Assembly (NCBI RefSeq): GCF_012927205.1
Contig: NZ_JABBGC010000002.1
Coordinates: 1 to 64,000, forward strand
Reading direction: 5' to 3'
Source of the DNA: Chitinophaga fulva
Lineage (GTDB): Bacteria; Bacteroidota; Bacteroidia; Chitinophagales; Chitinophagaceae
Length of the DNA stretch: 64,000 nucleotides
This document shows, piece by piece, positions 60,701 to 64,000 of this stretch. The stretch's first letter is position 1; each line of letters starts with the position of its first letter. Both the position numbers and the translations under genes were made by a program. A model generated the notes under the pieces. That model worked only from the letters and a program-made list of their open reading frames with translations, searched no databases and was not told where the DNA came from.

Positions 60701-63700
60701 TGCAACCGTAATTGATAGTATCCGGTTATCCGGTGCGCCCTGCACAGTGGTGAATCACTATGGGCCCACGGAAACGACAATAGGAAAGTTACTGCATGTG
60801 GTGAATAAAGAAGCGCTGTATGAACAGGGCGTTCCTATAGGAAAACCATTTTCAAATACTTATGTGCATGTGTTGAGCCCGGAAGGACAGTTATGTCCGG
60901 TAGGTATTTCCGGTGAATTATATATCGGAGGAGATGGTGTTGCGCAGGGCTACCTCAATAATAGGGAGTTAACGGAGCAGCGGTTCATAGCAGATCCGTT
61001 CAGAGCCAATACCCAGGCTACACAACTGCTATACCGTACCGGGGACCTCGTGAAATGTTTACCGGATGGCAATATATTATTTCTGGGGCGTATTGATGAG
61101 CAGGTAAAGATTCGTGGCTACCGGGTAGAACCGGGAGAAGTAGCACGTGTGTTATCACAATGTGAGCAGGTGAGCCAGTGTGTGGTAATAGCAAGGGAAG
61201 ATCAACACGGTAATAAACGACTGATTGGTTATGTGATTGCTGATGGCGTATTTGACAGGTTAGGCATCAACGCCTATCTGCAGGAACATTTGCCGGAATA
61301 CATGATTCCGTCGGTATTGGTGGCGCTTGATGTATTTCCTGTACTGCCAAACGGAAAGATAAATAAGAAAGGATTACCTGATCCTGACGAGACGGCTTCA
61401 ACAGCGGCTTATGTTGCCCCTGCAACCGCCACAGAGGAGGCACTTGCGGGTATCTGGTCCGTTTTACTGGAAGTAGAACGGGTAGGTATATACGATAATT
61501 TCTTTGAACTGGGCGGGCATTCCCTGCTGGCGATACGTTTGGTATCAGCTATCAGGAAAAGATTAGCGGTGGAGGTATCCATTGGTGATATTTTTGACTA
61601 TCCCACCATTGCATTGTTGTCTGTTCATCTGACGGAATGTGGAGGTACACCGGTGGCGCCGGCCATCCTCCGTGAGGAAAGGCCAGTGTATATTCCATTA
61701 TCGTATAGCCAGGAGCGTTTGTGGTTTATTGACCAGCTGGAAGGCAGTACACACTATCACATACCCACAGTATTAAGATTGAAAGGGGATCTGAATAGTG
61801 ATGCGCTATTGCAGGCGTTGCAGGAGATCGTTAATCGTCATGAAGTGCTGAGAACAGTTATTCGTCAGCAAACAGAAAAGGCAGGGGTAGCATATCAATA
61901 TGTACAGGATAAAGATCGCTGGCAATTAAACATTATTGATGGTGCCGTATATAAAGAAGATACGGCTGCATTACAAACTTATGTTCAGTCGCTGATCACT
62001 ACGCCGTTTGATTTGTCCGCAGATCATATGCTGCGTGCGCATCTGATCCGTTTGTCAGCAGATGAAAGGGAGCATGTGCTGGTAGTTACATTGCATCATA
62101 TCGCATCTGATGGCTGGTCCAATGGTATTATTGTAAATGAACTGATTGCGTTGTACAATGCCTGTATAGATAACCGTACCGCGCAATTGGCCGCGCTTCC
62201 GCTTCAGTATGCGGATTATGCCATCTGGCAGCGAAAGTATTTATCAGGTGACATATTGGCGGGGAAGATTCAATATTGGAAAGAAAAACTCAAAGGCGTT
62301 GCCACGCTGCAGCTCCCCTGCGATTATAAGCGGCCGTTGATACAAAGCACCAGGGGGGCAGCCAGAGGGTTCCGCTTTAGCCGGGAATTATCGGATCAGT
62401 TGCAGGCATTGTCGCGTATGCAGGATACCACCCTGTATATGACCTTGCTGGCCGCTTTTAAAGTATTGTTGCATCGGTACGGTGGTCAGGATGATATTTG
62501 TGTGGGAAGTGCAATAGCCGGCAGAACACAGCAGGAAGTGGAAGGGTTGGTGGGTCTCTTTATCAACTCACTGGCATTGCGCAGCAACCTGGCAGATGAT
62601 CCTGCTTTTACATCATTGCTGCAACAGGTAAAACAAACTACGTTAGGTGCGTATGAAAATGAAGGAGTGCCTTTTGAAAAAGTAGTGGAAGCGGTTGTGG
62701 AAGAGCGGAATCTGAGCAGGAGCCCCTTATTCCAGGTAATGTTTGCCATGGAGAATACACCGGAAGTACCGGAGCTGCGTTTGGGAGCAGTACAGTTGTC
62801 CCGTGAGTTTGTTGAACAGGAAGCGTCTCCATTTGACCTGACTGTTTTCATCCAGGAAAGCGCGGAGGGGTTATATGGAAACGTGGTGTATTGTGCCGAC
62901 CTTTTCAGGGCAGCAACTATAGACCGAATGATAGCGCATTTTGAACAGTTGCTATGGTCGGTTGCAAAATCACCGGAATCGCGCATAGGAGCATTGTCTA
63001 TGCTAACATCTGCAGAAGAACATCAATTACTGGTTGAATTTAATAATACTTCAGCAGGCTATCCCAAGGATAAAACAATTACAGACTTATTTGCAGCACA
63101 GGTGGCCCTTACACCCGAAGCGACAGCAATTGTGGCCGGTGAGGTTTCACTTACCTATCGGGAGTTGAATATACGTGCAAATCAGCTGGCGCATTATTTA
63201 AGGAGCAAAGGAGTGCAGGCGGATACATTGGTGCCGGTATGTATAGAACGGTCAGTTGAAATGATCGTGGGTATACTCGGTATCCTGAAAGCGGGTGGGG
63301 CCTACGTTCCCATAGATCCTGATTATCCTGCGGAGCGTATCAGCTTTATGCTGGAAGATACTGCGGCCAAATGGATCATCAGTTCCCGTGAATGTGCGCA
63401 TGTACTGGATAACGTCGCGTCGGCGGAGCTGATATTGCTGGATGAAGACTGGCAGGAGATCAGCCAGTTTTCCGGAGACGATCCTTCCTTTTTGATTCTT
63501 CCCCATCATCTTGCTTATGTGATCTATACTTCCGGTTCTACCGGTAAACCGAAAGGTGTGCTTATTGAGCATTATAATGTGGTCAGGTTGTTTGAAACAG
63601 ACGCGCCGTTATATGATTTTAATAATAAAGATGTCTGGACCATGTTCCATTCATTCTGCTTTGACTTTTCAGTATGGGAAATGTATGGTGCTTTACTGTA

Positions 63701-64000
63701 TGGGGGGAAGCTGATTGTAATCAGCAAGGAAGCGGCCAGAGACCCGGTAGCCTTTGGAGCTATACTTTTAAAGGAAAAGGTGACCGTTTTAAATCAGACA
63801 CCTACTGCCTTCTATGCGTTGCAGGAAAGTTTGCTTCGTTCAGCAATACCTTTACAGGTAAGGTATGTAATATTTGGGGGAGAAGCACTGACACCCGGCA
63901 AACTCAAGGTGTGGAAAGAAAGATACCCTGATTGTAAGCTGGTCAACATGTATGGTATTACGGAAACAACCGTCCATGTAACCTATAAGGAAATGGACGC
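40743..64000 (+). CDS. Giant hybrid FAAL-PKS-aminotransferase-NRPS lipopeptide synthetase (partial)
   Basis: One frame opens at ATG 40743 and is still open at the window edge: at least 7752 codons, over 850 kDa. Landmarks at 42801, 46971, 50601, 53811, 58350, 61521 and 63660 are all in the same frame, so it is a single gene as far as can be seen. Domain order by residue: acyl-AMP ligase 1-570, ACP 592-670, KS 687-1114, AT 1216-1500, ACP 1597-1670, class III aminotransferase 1780-2243, C 2283, A 2740, PCP 3257, C 3347, A 3807, PCP 4325, E 4407, C 4883, A 5335, PCP 5838, C 5930, A 6383, PCP 6893, C 6983, A 7441 onward. The starter part is the iturin/mycosubtilin design, giving a beta-amino fatty acid joined to a peptide. 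No thioesterase is reached. Its start lies 18 bases after the aromatic hydroxylase, so they share a transcript. Confidence 0.93.
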   Translation, partial: MKNSLISSTLSDLLIRRKEEKEKGITFIGAGNKEDFISYYQLYTAALSWLGYLQDNGMQPGDELVLQAEDSRTFLQLFWACILGGILPVPVSVTHYSENAQKLFKIKTFLNRPYLFTSRAHYEKLCAHDYTDETGQVLRFDRVLFVEDSHEMASVGKLHPVTPDTIAFIQFSSGSTGNPKGVVLTHSNLLSNIQAALSAHGCTENDRYLSWMPLTHDMGLIGFHLYPLGLGLQHYLIPTDLFIRNPLLWMQKVSEHRATIICSPNFGYKYYLNQFTPDKANGLDLSSVRIILNGAEPVSAALCRHFMTTLEAFGLRSQSMRPGYGLAEATLAVTFPHIRTTIESVYVRRSTLTIGQYVIAKDFAEQERNGDLIEVVNLGATIGGVAVRITDEQDVDLPEGHLGIIRISGDAVTRQYYNNRAATSAVINNDGWLNTGDTGFLWKGCLFVIGRVKDIIFVNGGNVYPHDIEQTLEQLEGIETGKVVACGVPDEDTGSEAVVVFVVYKSSARKFLPVATAVKKFVAANLGLQIKHVLPVRKIHKTTSGKVKRYLFSEEYQRGIYDEIIRELEQEGNIAAAEAIPVTAAASVEDAYYGEVREWLQQWLRQHLHLTGSDLATEKPFAAHGMTSMQAVKLAADLETFLQVTVDNTIVYNFPTVNSLAKQLAGLLREKRREKETAGSKEQQEGDQIAVIGMGCRFPGDINTASAFWKFLCEQGNGISAIPADRWNTAAYFDAHEDAQGKMYTREGGFLKQVDQFDPLFFGISPKEAAAMDPQQRLLLEVCWEALEHAGIRASELRGSNSGVFVGMATDDYQHLILDRMDVAYFEDTFRGLGVERSIAAGRIAYALDFHGPVMQLDTACSSSLLSVHQACMSLLHGECSLALAGGVNLMLTPDTTIRLCRMKALSPTGACKTFDDSADGYVRGEGAGVVVLKRLSDAVADGDNILAVIKGSAVNHDGLSNGLTAPNGVAQQQLMEQALRNAGVPADTVQYVETHGTGTRLGDPIEIQALQAVYGRSRSAAQPLIAGALKTNIGHLEAAAGIAGLIKTVLCLQHQQIPASLHFHVPNRFIPWKDIAVKVADRLLPWEMATGKRRAAVSAFGLSGTNVHVILEEGEKADTTRQAPLLPSYPLLLSAKTPAALQALAGHYITLLEQSPGSLGSFAYSSAVARDVFPYRLAFAGSTTADARNYLEAYIHGTAHRELLQGDATIPAGKLVWLFTGQGAQYWNMGKELYEHNRVFKKVIDHCDAFLKTRWSISLVSLLYDMGREEGEALLRQTLYIQPALFAVECALAEVWKSLGVYPAIVTGHSMGEYAAACVAGVFSLDDGLRLVTERARLMHSIEEKGSMALVFAAEGVVAEMIRPYGRDISIAAINGPALTVVSGKAEVVSVILDAMKQTGINARLLPVSQAFHSSLMEPMIAAFREVAASIRYHLPVIPLISNLTGEVVTDEIAQASYWCKHILSPVLFSKSVETIKVLGGEVLLELGPQPNLLTLLQLTLPYEEDNLLASMQQGQSSWDTFLHSLLALYIKGWPVKWDQFYAGPGYQRVQLPFYPFQRQRYWLDGVEKKQTAAVPTHSNSMNGHKSANMKANSYNDILAYLSGILGDFLKLSPDDINIRTRFLELGADSAILVSMMRRVEKRYGLKLSVRQLFEEISTLELMAGHIAAEVPVIATEPFTEPDVQEVAAPSTAVTAPTRSNGVISSAISPDDHLLMQRHLDIIEHQMQLLSQKTTTVQGVSGGKQAAYSIQEQATVNQPVNNNGHDHSPALMNGNGKVHPPKKHASIFPKIEKQNGQAAFSKQQQDYLDAFIRRYNQKTKTSKTLTQHYRPVLADNRVAMGFRFSTKEMHYPLQVESSFGSKITDADGNEYIDLAMGFGVNLLGHRPAVVTAAVERQLHKGLQLGPQSPITGEVATLIAALTNMERVSFHNSGTEAVMTAVRAARAVTGKNKIAIFKGAYHGHFDGTLAVLEDMEAGHNGVPLTLGILDNMIADVLMFDYTNPQVVKQIQAYAHELAAVVVEPVQSRNPGYQPRALLQELRAMTEAENIVLIFDEMITGFRVHPGGAQAYFGISADMATYGKIAGGGLPIGIVSGKRRFMDVLDGGVWQYGDESYPQADTTYFAGTFCKHPLSMAAALALLTELKQCGPALQEELNARTARLVNDIAAFFRQNEVPMQVHHFGSLFHFSSHVNMDLFFYHLLEKGVYIWEGRTCFLSTAHTEEDIDFIAAAIKESIRDLQGAGFLAAPVGNALPAQTLLPSAKEQVNTVLPPIVAMSSRPSHIPLSYSQERLWFIDQLGGSVPYHIPAILRLKGKLNKEALIYALQHIVNRHEVLRTVIRQQEDEGGDTYQHVLDKNKWELVTIAGEAYRTDPAAMEELIISLVHAPFDLSKDHMLRAQLIRLSAGENEHILVVTIHHIAFDGTSAYILFDELQALYDTYLEGHSSPLVPMEVQYADYAIWQRKYLSDAVFADALRYWKENLEGTATLNLPTDYIRPAVQGARGAKRKIWLDEELTQQLEALSRQHGATLFMTLLSVFKVLLYRYSGQEDICVGSLVSGRMREETEALVGYFINTIALRSNLANDPVFISLLQQVKNTTLDAYRHQEIPFEKILETVVKERALSRTPLFQVMFVFQNTPETPDISLKNLAISQEEIKHTTTAFDLTFSIDKGTDGLNGFIEYAADLFSEATINRMADHFEQLLRSVVQTPAARIGTLSMLSAAEERELLITFNDTNADWPQHKTMPGLFAEQALLTPGAIAVSDGHHQLSYKELDDRSGQLANYLKSKGVGRDMLVPVCMDRSPDMLMAILGIMKAGGAYVPIDPEYPAARMTYILKDCNAQIVISSTVCRHKIPADAAVDLIVTDSIRDIIAQQPTEAPVAKPAPGDLCYVIYTSGSTGTPKGVMIEHRGMLNHLFAKINDLKIDQHSIIAQTASFTFDISVWQMFAALLCGGQTIIYRDELIYHPAALIKAVDDHQVTILELVPSYLLSLLQEEMEVTLQHLKFLLLTGEVVSKNLLTQWFGHKYYGAIPVVNAYGPTEASDDICHHLMYHLPEGNSVPLGKPVQNLAIYILDRGGRLCPPGVPGEICVSGVGVGRGYLNLPALTAEKFINDPFRTGEQVRMYRTGDLGKWLQDGTIGYLGRMDEQVKIRGYRIELGEIENVLQQCVSVRASVVVAGADDQGNKRLIGYVVPDGVFDRDNVYAYLKSKLPEYMVPAVFVELEQLPLTANGKVDKKALPEPSGEALLTNEFVAPRNEMEQILAGIWQELLGVQQIGVYDNFFERGGHSLLSMRLKVALRKKLGVELSVKDLFQYVTIADLTAYIQQQGQTDTLSPSIEVHARPSRIPLSFNQENLWFIDQLRGSTQFHMPEVIRLKGPLNRKALEDAFRQIVNRHEVVRTVIRQAAGEAAYQFVLDKDQWQLNVTDDPVYQYDQAALQSYIQELILLPFDLSADHMLRAHLIPLQEQEHLLIVTMHHIAVDAWSSGIIVGELVALYGAYAAGRAPQMNPLPVQYADYAIWQRAHLSGEKLDQQLVYWKDKLQGVVPLNMPSDYVRPIIQSTKGARIEGFIIDRTLTAQLLQLSQQQGVTLFMTLLSAFNVLLYRYSGQEDICIGTPIDGRMQQELEGLIGFFINTLALRSDLGNKPSFAQLLQQVKQTTLEAYDHQEVPFDKIVDQVLTNRDLSRHPLCDVVFSVQNAADVSAYRLGEVQLIREAFEHTTATVDINFSVVERPDGSLVANIEYCSDLFSKERMERMLGHFEQLLRAVIATPDAEIASLNILTAAEEQQLLITFNNTVTADTLPAHQTVADIWETQVLKTPDAVAVVFEDEFYTYRKLDERANQLAHYLKRKGVKEETLVPICLERSADMIMGILGIMKAGGAFVPIDPAYPDDRKTYMVENTAAYVMVSNSIHSYGLPLKEQDIIVELDNDLESIQQEPVTAPQRSLHPVHLAYVIYTSGSTGKPKGVMIEHAGLVNVCLDHIKEFSMTAADRYLQFMSPAFDGAILDIFSTLLSGASLILPGKTVLKDSESFIAFVAKHQVTLFTITPSFLSILNKADLPGVRTIVSAGEAAIAEDALYYAGFKDFYNGYGPSEITVNATLFKVNNATAYNRNIPIGKSRSNKRVFILNSEMQLCPIGVAGEICIGGVGLSRGYLNRPDLTVEKFVADPFSKTAGARLYKSGDLGKWLPDGNIEYLGRVDDQVKIRGYRIELGEIESVLQECDLVSQAVVLAGADHAGNDGEHEQHRPRKLVGYVVPRGTFDREGILAYLKNRLPEYMVPATLIALQEFPRTANGKVDKKALPDMDAVETVAEESAYTGYRNEIEQAMTEIWEDLLGIERIGIHDNFFTLGGDSIITIQVVSRARQLGYEVQVGDLFEYQTIAQLSAHLLVPEQETVSGEQTLISNSGLLPIQQWYLNTGNPLEVHYNQSILLSIEKSVVPSTVSSAITTLIRYHDALRFVYNRGEDGWEQVYGSYEGELETVDLQAVPAEKLEEAITQYGNQYQQSLDISKGLLIRAVLLLTPQETSHNRLLLVIHHLAVDGVSWRILLEDLSLLLQNNTLDNDEVLGRKSDAYSTFYDALVNYSQRRRLSDQLSYWERVVQAYVPLQTDHQYDDVVTVSDTGKHTVKLGALQTHRLLQEAPHAYHTEINDVLLSALAISLSAWNGHSTVSIGLEGHGREDAILGTNTHHTIGWFTNTYPVVLEVPATKAAGALLKDIKEQLRQVPDKGIGYGILKYISKIDALQGKEPWDIVFNYLGQLDNIANGKGYLELAPESPGATVGDRHPLAQKISVNSIVQRGELVLEWEYSVKHYESATIEKLAAAYLTQLELLITHCVSRKMLPSVFTPSDYALGAVTDNATLDAFLDADYRGMQRRSQVAGLCRLSSLQEGLLFHGLYDKRAGGYTNQFSCEIKGLEEGIFLQSWDYLLQRHSILRSGFYYDEFSVPVQCVYHEVALPAAVLDYRGRSEAAQEEACREYAIADRNKGFDFSEPPLMRISLVRLEDNRYWLLWTFHHILLDGWSLPVLLEELLHIYEGLLTGKVISAGATDHYNDYIRYVDRRDKEKDEQYWRNYMTGIEAGCLLPFIDTTEERTKGIGAYKEVELRLDAATTERLVQYAQRNQVTQNTLMQGVWSYLLYRYTGGNDITFGVMVSGRPDSLPDIEQRVGLYINVLPLHVTLDESHNISEWLQELQSVQLQSLEYQYTALKDIQRWTGVGGDLFDSLMIFENYPVSKVLTAQSWQLQIDKVRAEEHNNYPLSIMIEAGEEISIRFSYNTALLETAYVQRIADHFRQVLLQVTKNVVRFKDVALLTTGEREQLLTSFNATTVAYPEDKIFTDLFAMQVLQGPGAVAVVYEDHSLTYRELDERSNQVAHYLSGLGVKADSLVPVCIDRSADMLVVLLGIMKAGGAYVPLDPDYPLERISYMLKDIGSSIVVSSQVHEHKIKAAGITPVLLDGVGDEIAQQPVTPLKITAGPDHLAYVIYTSGSTGTPKGVMIEHKSLLNFLLSMKDRLDLRAGMSLLAVTTYCFDIAYLELYLPLLTGGKVIISSKSAAADGFKLASQLSHHRPSHMQATPATWQMLLEAGWENKEGITILAGGEAIPVALKDKLVQLSDQKVWNVYGPTETTIWATIKELKLEEKITIGQSLYNTAAYILDGSGRPVPVGVPGQLCIGGVQVARGYLNRPELTKEKFIFNPFKPGERLYFTGDQARWLPDGTIEYFGRIDDQVKIRGYRVEPGEIESVVSQYPGVNQAVVVARADNSGYRHLVCYVVGEESIDRSGLLSWLQDRLPVYMVPSQLVLLDKLPLTANGKVDKQSLPDPAGAALLRREYTAPRTETEQVLAGIWQSLLGIERIGIYDNFFELGGHSLLAIRVLAAIKRKLRTEAGVRDVFDYPSIASLSAQLTHYADVSSAPALVSYERPAHIPLSFSQERLWFIDQLEGSVQYHLPAVLRLKGKLNREGLLYALQTIINRHEVLRTVFRQSEDTGTPYQWIQEKDSWQLTVTAEEIYKQDAQALQAYLKALIVAPFDLSRDHPLRAHLVRLSADEHILVATIHHIASDEWSAGIIVKELVALYNAYIENRPAQLAPLPIQYADYAIWQRTYLSGAVLDRKLAYWKDKLWGITTLELPTDYARPVTPDVQGRSISFSVPGELSDQIRRFSQQQGVSLYMTLLAAFKVLLYRYTSQTDIAVGSSTAVRQPQETEGLIGFFVNTLVFRSDLSDNPSFLSFLQQVKETTLGAYEHQDVPFEKVVEAVMKDGNADRDLFRVMLVMQQAPAAPELRLGEVVLTTEAIEFTMSKFDVTFFITAEGSELQVNVVYRNDLFREDTIVRMGSHYQQLLLSIVSDPLRPVGLLPMLAAVEEHQLLGASQEPQKTIIDEFTSQVKRNPEAIALLFEDKVLTYAALDKQSNRLAHYLRSLGVAAGTLVPVCIERSPEMIVGILGILKAGGAYVPVDPDYLPLSDRISYMLEDTGAAVVVSTLAARSMLAVTDALRIITLDGDWDTISRYPESALPDHPVAGQLVYVIYTSGSTGHPKGVMVTHGNLMDYLDGLQQALPLASCASFGLLSSIATDLGNTVLYGALSTGGSLHLFSKAAASDSERLQEYFSSHRIDCIKIVPSHWKALSTPGKLLLPEKLLIFGGEALDATVIDSIRLSGAPCTVVNHYGPTETTIGKLLHVVNKEALYEQGVPIGKPFSNTYVHVLSPEGQLCPVGISGELYIGGDGVAQGYLNNRELTEQRFIADPFRANTQATQLLYRTGDLVKCLPDGNILFLGRIDEQVKIRGYRVEPGEVARVLSQCEQVSQCVVIAREDQHGNKRLIGYVIADGVFDRLGINAYLQEHLPEYMIPSVLVALDVFPVLPNGKINKKGLPDPDETASTAAYVAPATATEEALAGIWSVLLEVERVGIYDNFFELGGHSLLAIRLVSAIRKRLAVEVSIGDIFDYPTIALLSVHLTECGGTPVAPAILREERPVYIPLSYSQERLWFIDQLEGSTHYHIPTVLRLKGDLNSDALLQALQEIVNRHEVLRTVIRQQTEKAGVAYQYVQDKDRWQLNIIDGAVYKEDTAALQTYVQSLITTPFDLSADHMLRAHLIRLSADEREHVLVVTLHHIASDGWSNGIIVNELIALYNACIDNRTAQLAALPLQYADYAIWQRKYLSGDILAGKIQYWKEKLKGVATLQLPCDYKRPLIQSTRGAARGFRFSRELSDQLQALSRMQDTTLYMTLLAAFKVLLHRYGGQDDICVGSAIAGRTQQEVEGLVGLFINSLALRSNLADDPAFTSLLQQVKQTTLGAYENEGVPFEKVVEAVVEERNLSRSPLFQVMFAMENTPEVPELRLGAVQLSREFVEQEASPFDLTVFIQESAEGLYGNVVYCADLFRAATIDRMIAHFEQLLWSVAKSPESRIGALSMLTSAEEHQLLVEFNNTSAGYPKDKTITDLFAAQVALTPEATAIVAGEVSLTYRELNIRANQLAHYLRSKGVQADTLVPVCIERSVEMIVGILGILKAGGAYVPIDPDYPAERISFMLEDTAAKWIISSRECAHVLDNVASAELILLDEDWQEISQFSGDDPSFLILPHHLAYVIYTSGSTGKPKGVLIEHYNVVRLFETDAPLYDFNNKDVWTMFHSFCFDFSVWEMYGALLYGGKLIVISKEAARDPVAFGAILLKEKVTVLNQTPTAFYALQESLLRSAIPLQVRYVIFGGEALTPGKLKVWKERYPDCKLVNMYGITETTVHVTYKEMD
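42801..45750 (+). other. PKS extension module: KS-AT-ACP without reductases
   Basis: The ketosynthase (DQIAVIGMGCRFPG to NVHVILEE) has its cysteine in LDTACSSS and its histidines in VETHGTGT and NIGHLEAAAG. The acyltransferase has GHSMGEYAAA, and the motif QAFHSS indicates malonyl-CoA. ACP2 has LGADSA. There is no KR, DH or ER, so the product stays a beta-ketoacyl thioester, the substrate for the next domain. In iturin systems the AT is a separate protein (FenF type); here it is built in. Confidence 0.9.
46080..47470 (+). other. PLP-dependent aminotransferase domain (class III)
   Basis: The domain resembles glutamate-1-semialdehyde aminotransferase. Key parts are FHNSGTEAVMTAVRAAR, IFKGAYHGHFDGT, VVVEPVQSRNP, LIFDEMITGFRVHPGG and the Schiff-base lysine in MATYGKIAGGGLPIG. 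By analogy with MycA/ItuA it converts the ACP-bound beta-keto group to a beta-amine, producing the beta-amino fatty acid that starts the peptide. Confidence 0.9.
47589..50720 (+). other. NRPS module 1: C-A-PCP, signature DIWELTADD(K)
   Basis: C1 has HHIAFDG. A1 has YTSGSTGTPKGV and the specificity residues Asp, Ile, Trp, Glu, Leu, Thr, Ala, Asp, Asp taken from FDISVWQMF, TILELVPS, LLLTGE and NAYGPTEASDDI. From memory this code is the one reported for 2,4-diaminobutyrate activation in pseudomonad synthetases; treat it as tentative. The PCP1 serine is at 50610-50612 (GGHSL). No diaminobutyrate synthesis gene is in the window. Confidence 0.75.
50780..55270 (+). other. NRPS module 2: C-A-PCP-E, unknown residue made D
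   Basis: C2 has HHIAVDA, where the usual glycine is alanine. The A2 specificity residues read Asp, Gly, Leu, Thr, Val, Ala, Gly, Val, Asn (from FDGAILDIF, TLFTITPS, IVSAGE and NGYGPSEITVN), which I cannot match to a known residue; a hydrophobic or aromatic substrate is plausible. PCP2 has LGGDSI (serine 53811-53813), the form typical before epimerisation domains. The E domain follows with HHLAVDGVSW and IGWFTNTYPV. Confidence 0.8.
55390..58460 (+). other. NRPS module 3: C-A-PCP, glycine
   Basis: C3 begins LCRLSSLQEGLLFHGLYD and has HHILLDGWS. This is the style of condensation domains that follow an E domain and accept a D-configured donor. The A3 residues read Asp, Ile, Leu, Gln, Leu, Gly, Val, Ile, Trp, differing by one conservative change from the standard glycine code DILQLGLIWK. 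The PCP3 serine is at 58362-58364 in LGGHSLLAI. Confidence 0.85.
58530..61630 (+). other. NRPS module 4: C-A-PCP, aspartate
   Basis: C4 has HHIASDE, with Glu where the HHxxxDG motif has Gly. The A4 residues read Asp, Leu, Thr, Lys, Ile, Gly, His, Ile, Gly (from TDLGNTVLY, CIKIVPS, LIFGGE and NHYGPTETTIG), one conservative change from the aspartate code DLTKVGHIGK. The PCP4 serine is at 61521-61523. Confidence 0.83.
61690..64000 (+). other. NRPS module 5: C-A (partial), threonine
   Basis: C5 has the regular HHIASDG. A5 runs to the window edge, past motif A5. Its residues read Asp, Phe, Trp, Asn, Ile, Gly, Met, Val, His (from FDFSVWEMY, VLNQTPT, VIFGGE and NMYGITETTVH), identical to the threonine code DFWNIGMVHK. 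The A10 lysine and the PCP lie beyond the edge. Confidence 0.87.

Noticed and set aside
41552..63572. Many minus-strand frames opposite the synthetase
   Set aside because: They are shadows of a strongly supported coding frame and show no family features.
36000..64000. MbtH-like protein, thioesterase, phosphopantetheinyl transferase and exporter for the cluster
   Set aside because: I looked for these usual partners and saw none in the window; they may lie further right.

Overview
The window looks like a chromosome segment of a Bacteroidota, most likely Chitinophaga or a close relative. The evidence is SusC/BtuB-type TonB-dependent receptors, secreted enzymes and lipoproteins typical of the phylum, starts without Shine-Dalgarno sequences, and promoters of the TAnnTTTG type (clearest before the tRNA). 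Genus assignment is an inference from gene style, not from a marker gene.

Region 1 (1 to about 31.2 kb) is ordinary chromosome with moderate to high GC. It holds a metallophosphoesterase, an alpha/beta hydrolase, a sterol-desaturase-type hydroxylase, a KAS III-like ketosynthase, a PhzF-like protein, a PEP mutase/isocitrate lyase-family protein, and a GH78-like rhamnosidase gene cut by one in-frame amber codon. These are followed by two TonB-dependent receptors (one in an operon with a di-haem cytochrome c peroxidase and a small lipoprotein), YceI, a TlpA-like thioredoxin, and a B12-type radical SAM enzyme. A small neighbourhood of unknown proteins comes next, then a membrane protein, a LuxR-type two-component pair and a two-gene ABC exporter.

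Region 2 (31.3 to about 35.6 kb) is an AT-rich island directly after a tRNA-Leu(CAG) gene. It carries a translationally coupled pair: a RecQ-like helicase fused to a ComFC-like phosphoribosyltransferase, and a DprA-like protein with a C-terminal sliding-clamp-type motif. A decayed CHC2-type primase gene and a short repeat of the tRNA 3' end follow. No integrase is visible. The pair looks like a mobile DNA-processing or defence cassette.

Region 3 (36.2 kb to the right edge) is the left part of a large lipopeptide biosynthetic cluster, all on the + strand. It starts with an odd protein in which a PRMT-like methyltransferase sits inside an orphan C-terminal adenylation subdomain. Next come a CmlA-type di-iron beta-hydroxylase and a phenylalanine-hydroxylase-like enzyme. 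Then a single open reading frame begins at 40743 and is still open at 64000 (at least 7752 codons). Its order is acyl-AMP ligase, ACP, KS, AT, ACP, aminotransferase, then C-A-PCP / C-A-PCP-E / C-A-PCP / C-A-PCP / C-A(partial). This is the iturin/mycosubtilin starter logic with a built-in AT: a fatty acid is activated, extended once with malonate, and the beta-keto group is converted to a beta-amine before peptide assembly. Specificity residues read by eye suggest diaminobutyrate(?), an unknown residue epimerised to D, Gly, Asp and Thr for the first five positions. The tailoring genes upstream probably hydroxylate or methylate building blocks of this peptide. The end of the synthetase, any thioesterase, exporter or MbtH protein lie outside the window.
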